Below, in pieces: positions 63,718 through 64,000 of a stretch of DNA of 64,000 nucleotides. Each line of letters begins with the position of its first letter. Within the stretch, counting starts at the first letter, position 1. The position numbers were made by a program, and so were the translations under genes. The DNA is from JBDHHQ01 sp039586035 (GTDB lineage Bacteria > Gemmatimonadota > Gemmatimonadetes > Longimicrobiales > Gaopeijiaceae), in assembly GCA_039586035.1 (NCBI GenBank), contig JBDHLD010000002.1, positions 62,001 through 126,000 of the forward strand. Direction: 5' to 3'. The notes beneath the pieces are model-generated. The model ran no database searches, was not told the DNA's origin, and worked only from the letters and a program-made list of their open reading frames with translations.

Positions 63718-64000
63718 TTACCCAGCCGTCGCATCCAGTCCCGGAACTTCGCCACCCTGTCGTCCGCCTCCTCACCCTCGGCGGAGGAGGCATCCCCGTC
63801 CTCGGTCGAGGGAGCATCCTCCGGCGCCAGAGCGTCGATGGGCACGACCTCTTCTTCAGGCACGTCCGGGGCCAGGAACGCCACCGGCACGGGCTCCTCC
63901 GATGCAGGGGCGCCGGCAGCGGACGACGAGTCCTCCGGCGCCAGGGAGTCGATGGGCACGGGCTCGTCACCGTCTTCGACCGTCCCGGGCACCGAGACCA
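63714..64000 (-). CDS. 3' part of a Pro/Glu-rich repeat protein (continues past the right edge)
   Basis: The frame is open to the window edge, so the start is not in view; an internal GTG at 63992 exists but need not be used. The visible 94 residues contain three imperfect repeats, VPIDSLAPED, VPVAFLAPDVPEEE and VPIDALAPED, spaced by Ser/Ala/Glu/Gly-rich stretches, and end in a basic amphipathic segment DRVAKFRDWMRRLGK. The acidic, low-complexity body looks disordered; the tail could bind membrane or a partner. It is coupled to aroQ. No family is recognised. Confidence 0.6.
   Translation of the reverse strand, partial: VSVPGTVEDGDEPVPIDSLAPEDSSSAAGAPASEEPVPVAFLAPDVPEEEVVPIDALAPEDAPSTEDGDASSAEGEEADDRVAKFRDWMRRLGK

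Overview
The window is GC-rich bacterial chromosome with the content of a free-living diderm: LolA, apolipoprotein N-acyltransferase, two predicted outer-membrane proteins, FtsK, FtsB and a nearly complete run of housekeeping enzymes. I see no phage, insertion sequence, CRISPR array or rRNA. Minf_1886-family and inositol-phosphate synthase genes, a Pro/Glu-rich protein style and the set of Gram-negative envelope genes are what I would expect from Gemmatimonadota or a close relative; that placement is an inference, not a proof. Almost everything is read from the minus strand. Only a slipin gene (5189-6136) and one small unknown gene (36469-36972) lie on the plus strand.

Layout, low to high coordinates. 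1-5.1 kb: the start of an unknown gene running off the left edge, an outer-membrane protein, a glycoside-hydrolase-like/GT2 glycosyltransferase fusion, and tRNA-Met(CAU). 5.2-12.9 kb: slipin, then ftsB-eno, plsC-thiL, a secreted beta-propeller protein and nnr. 13-20.3 kb: two small conserved proteins, glyA, a leucine-type dehydrogenase, acyl-CoA dehydrogenase, 3-hydroxybutyryl-CoA dehydrogenase, bioY and acetyl-CoA acetyltransferase; this is an amino-acid/acyl-CoA carbon module. 20.4-24.3 kb: an exonuclease coupled to rex (with a perfect Rex operator in front of it), an MFS transporter and rsmA. 24.3-26.9 kb: a complete RsbU/RsbW/RsbV-type partner-switching set without a sigma factor. 27.1-36.3 kb: pta-coaD-rsmD-recJ-zinc ribbon-dnaG-mutS2-yqeY, joined mostly by 4-base start/stop overlaps. 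36.5-46.9 kb: prmA-dnaJ-hrcA, hemW-dprA-obgE, a carboxymuconolactone-decarboxylase-like protein, a C-terminal processing protease and tmk. 47-51.9 kb: inositol-3-phosphate synthase coupled to a CDP-alcohol phosphatidyltransferase (a likely inositol phospholipid pathway), a YlbF-family protein, and rpmE-prfA-prmC. 52-60 kb: lnt, a Gfo/Idh/MocA oxidoreductase with altered catalytic motifs, a small outer-membrane protein, rimO, lolA and ftsK. 60-64 kb: comB, accC-accB, efp, aroQ and the 3' part of a Pro/Glu-rich repeat protein.

The genes are packed tightly. Start/stop overlaps (ATGA, GTGA, TGATG, and apparently CTGA) are the rule, so translational coupling is probably a major mode of expression. 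The features most worth following are the GH/GT2 fusion, the Rex autoregulatory site beside a thiolase/Hbd module, apparent CTG start codons at coupled junctions, the inositol-lipid gene pair, and the Gfo/Idh protein that has lost the usual Lys and His. I do not see a clear multi-gene system that I would call wholly undescribed. Most of the window is core metabolism and information processing.
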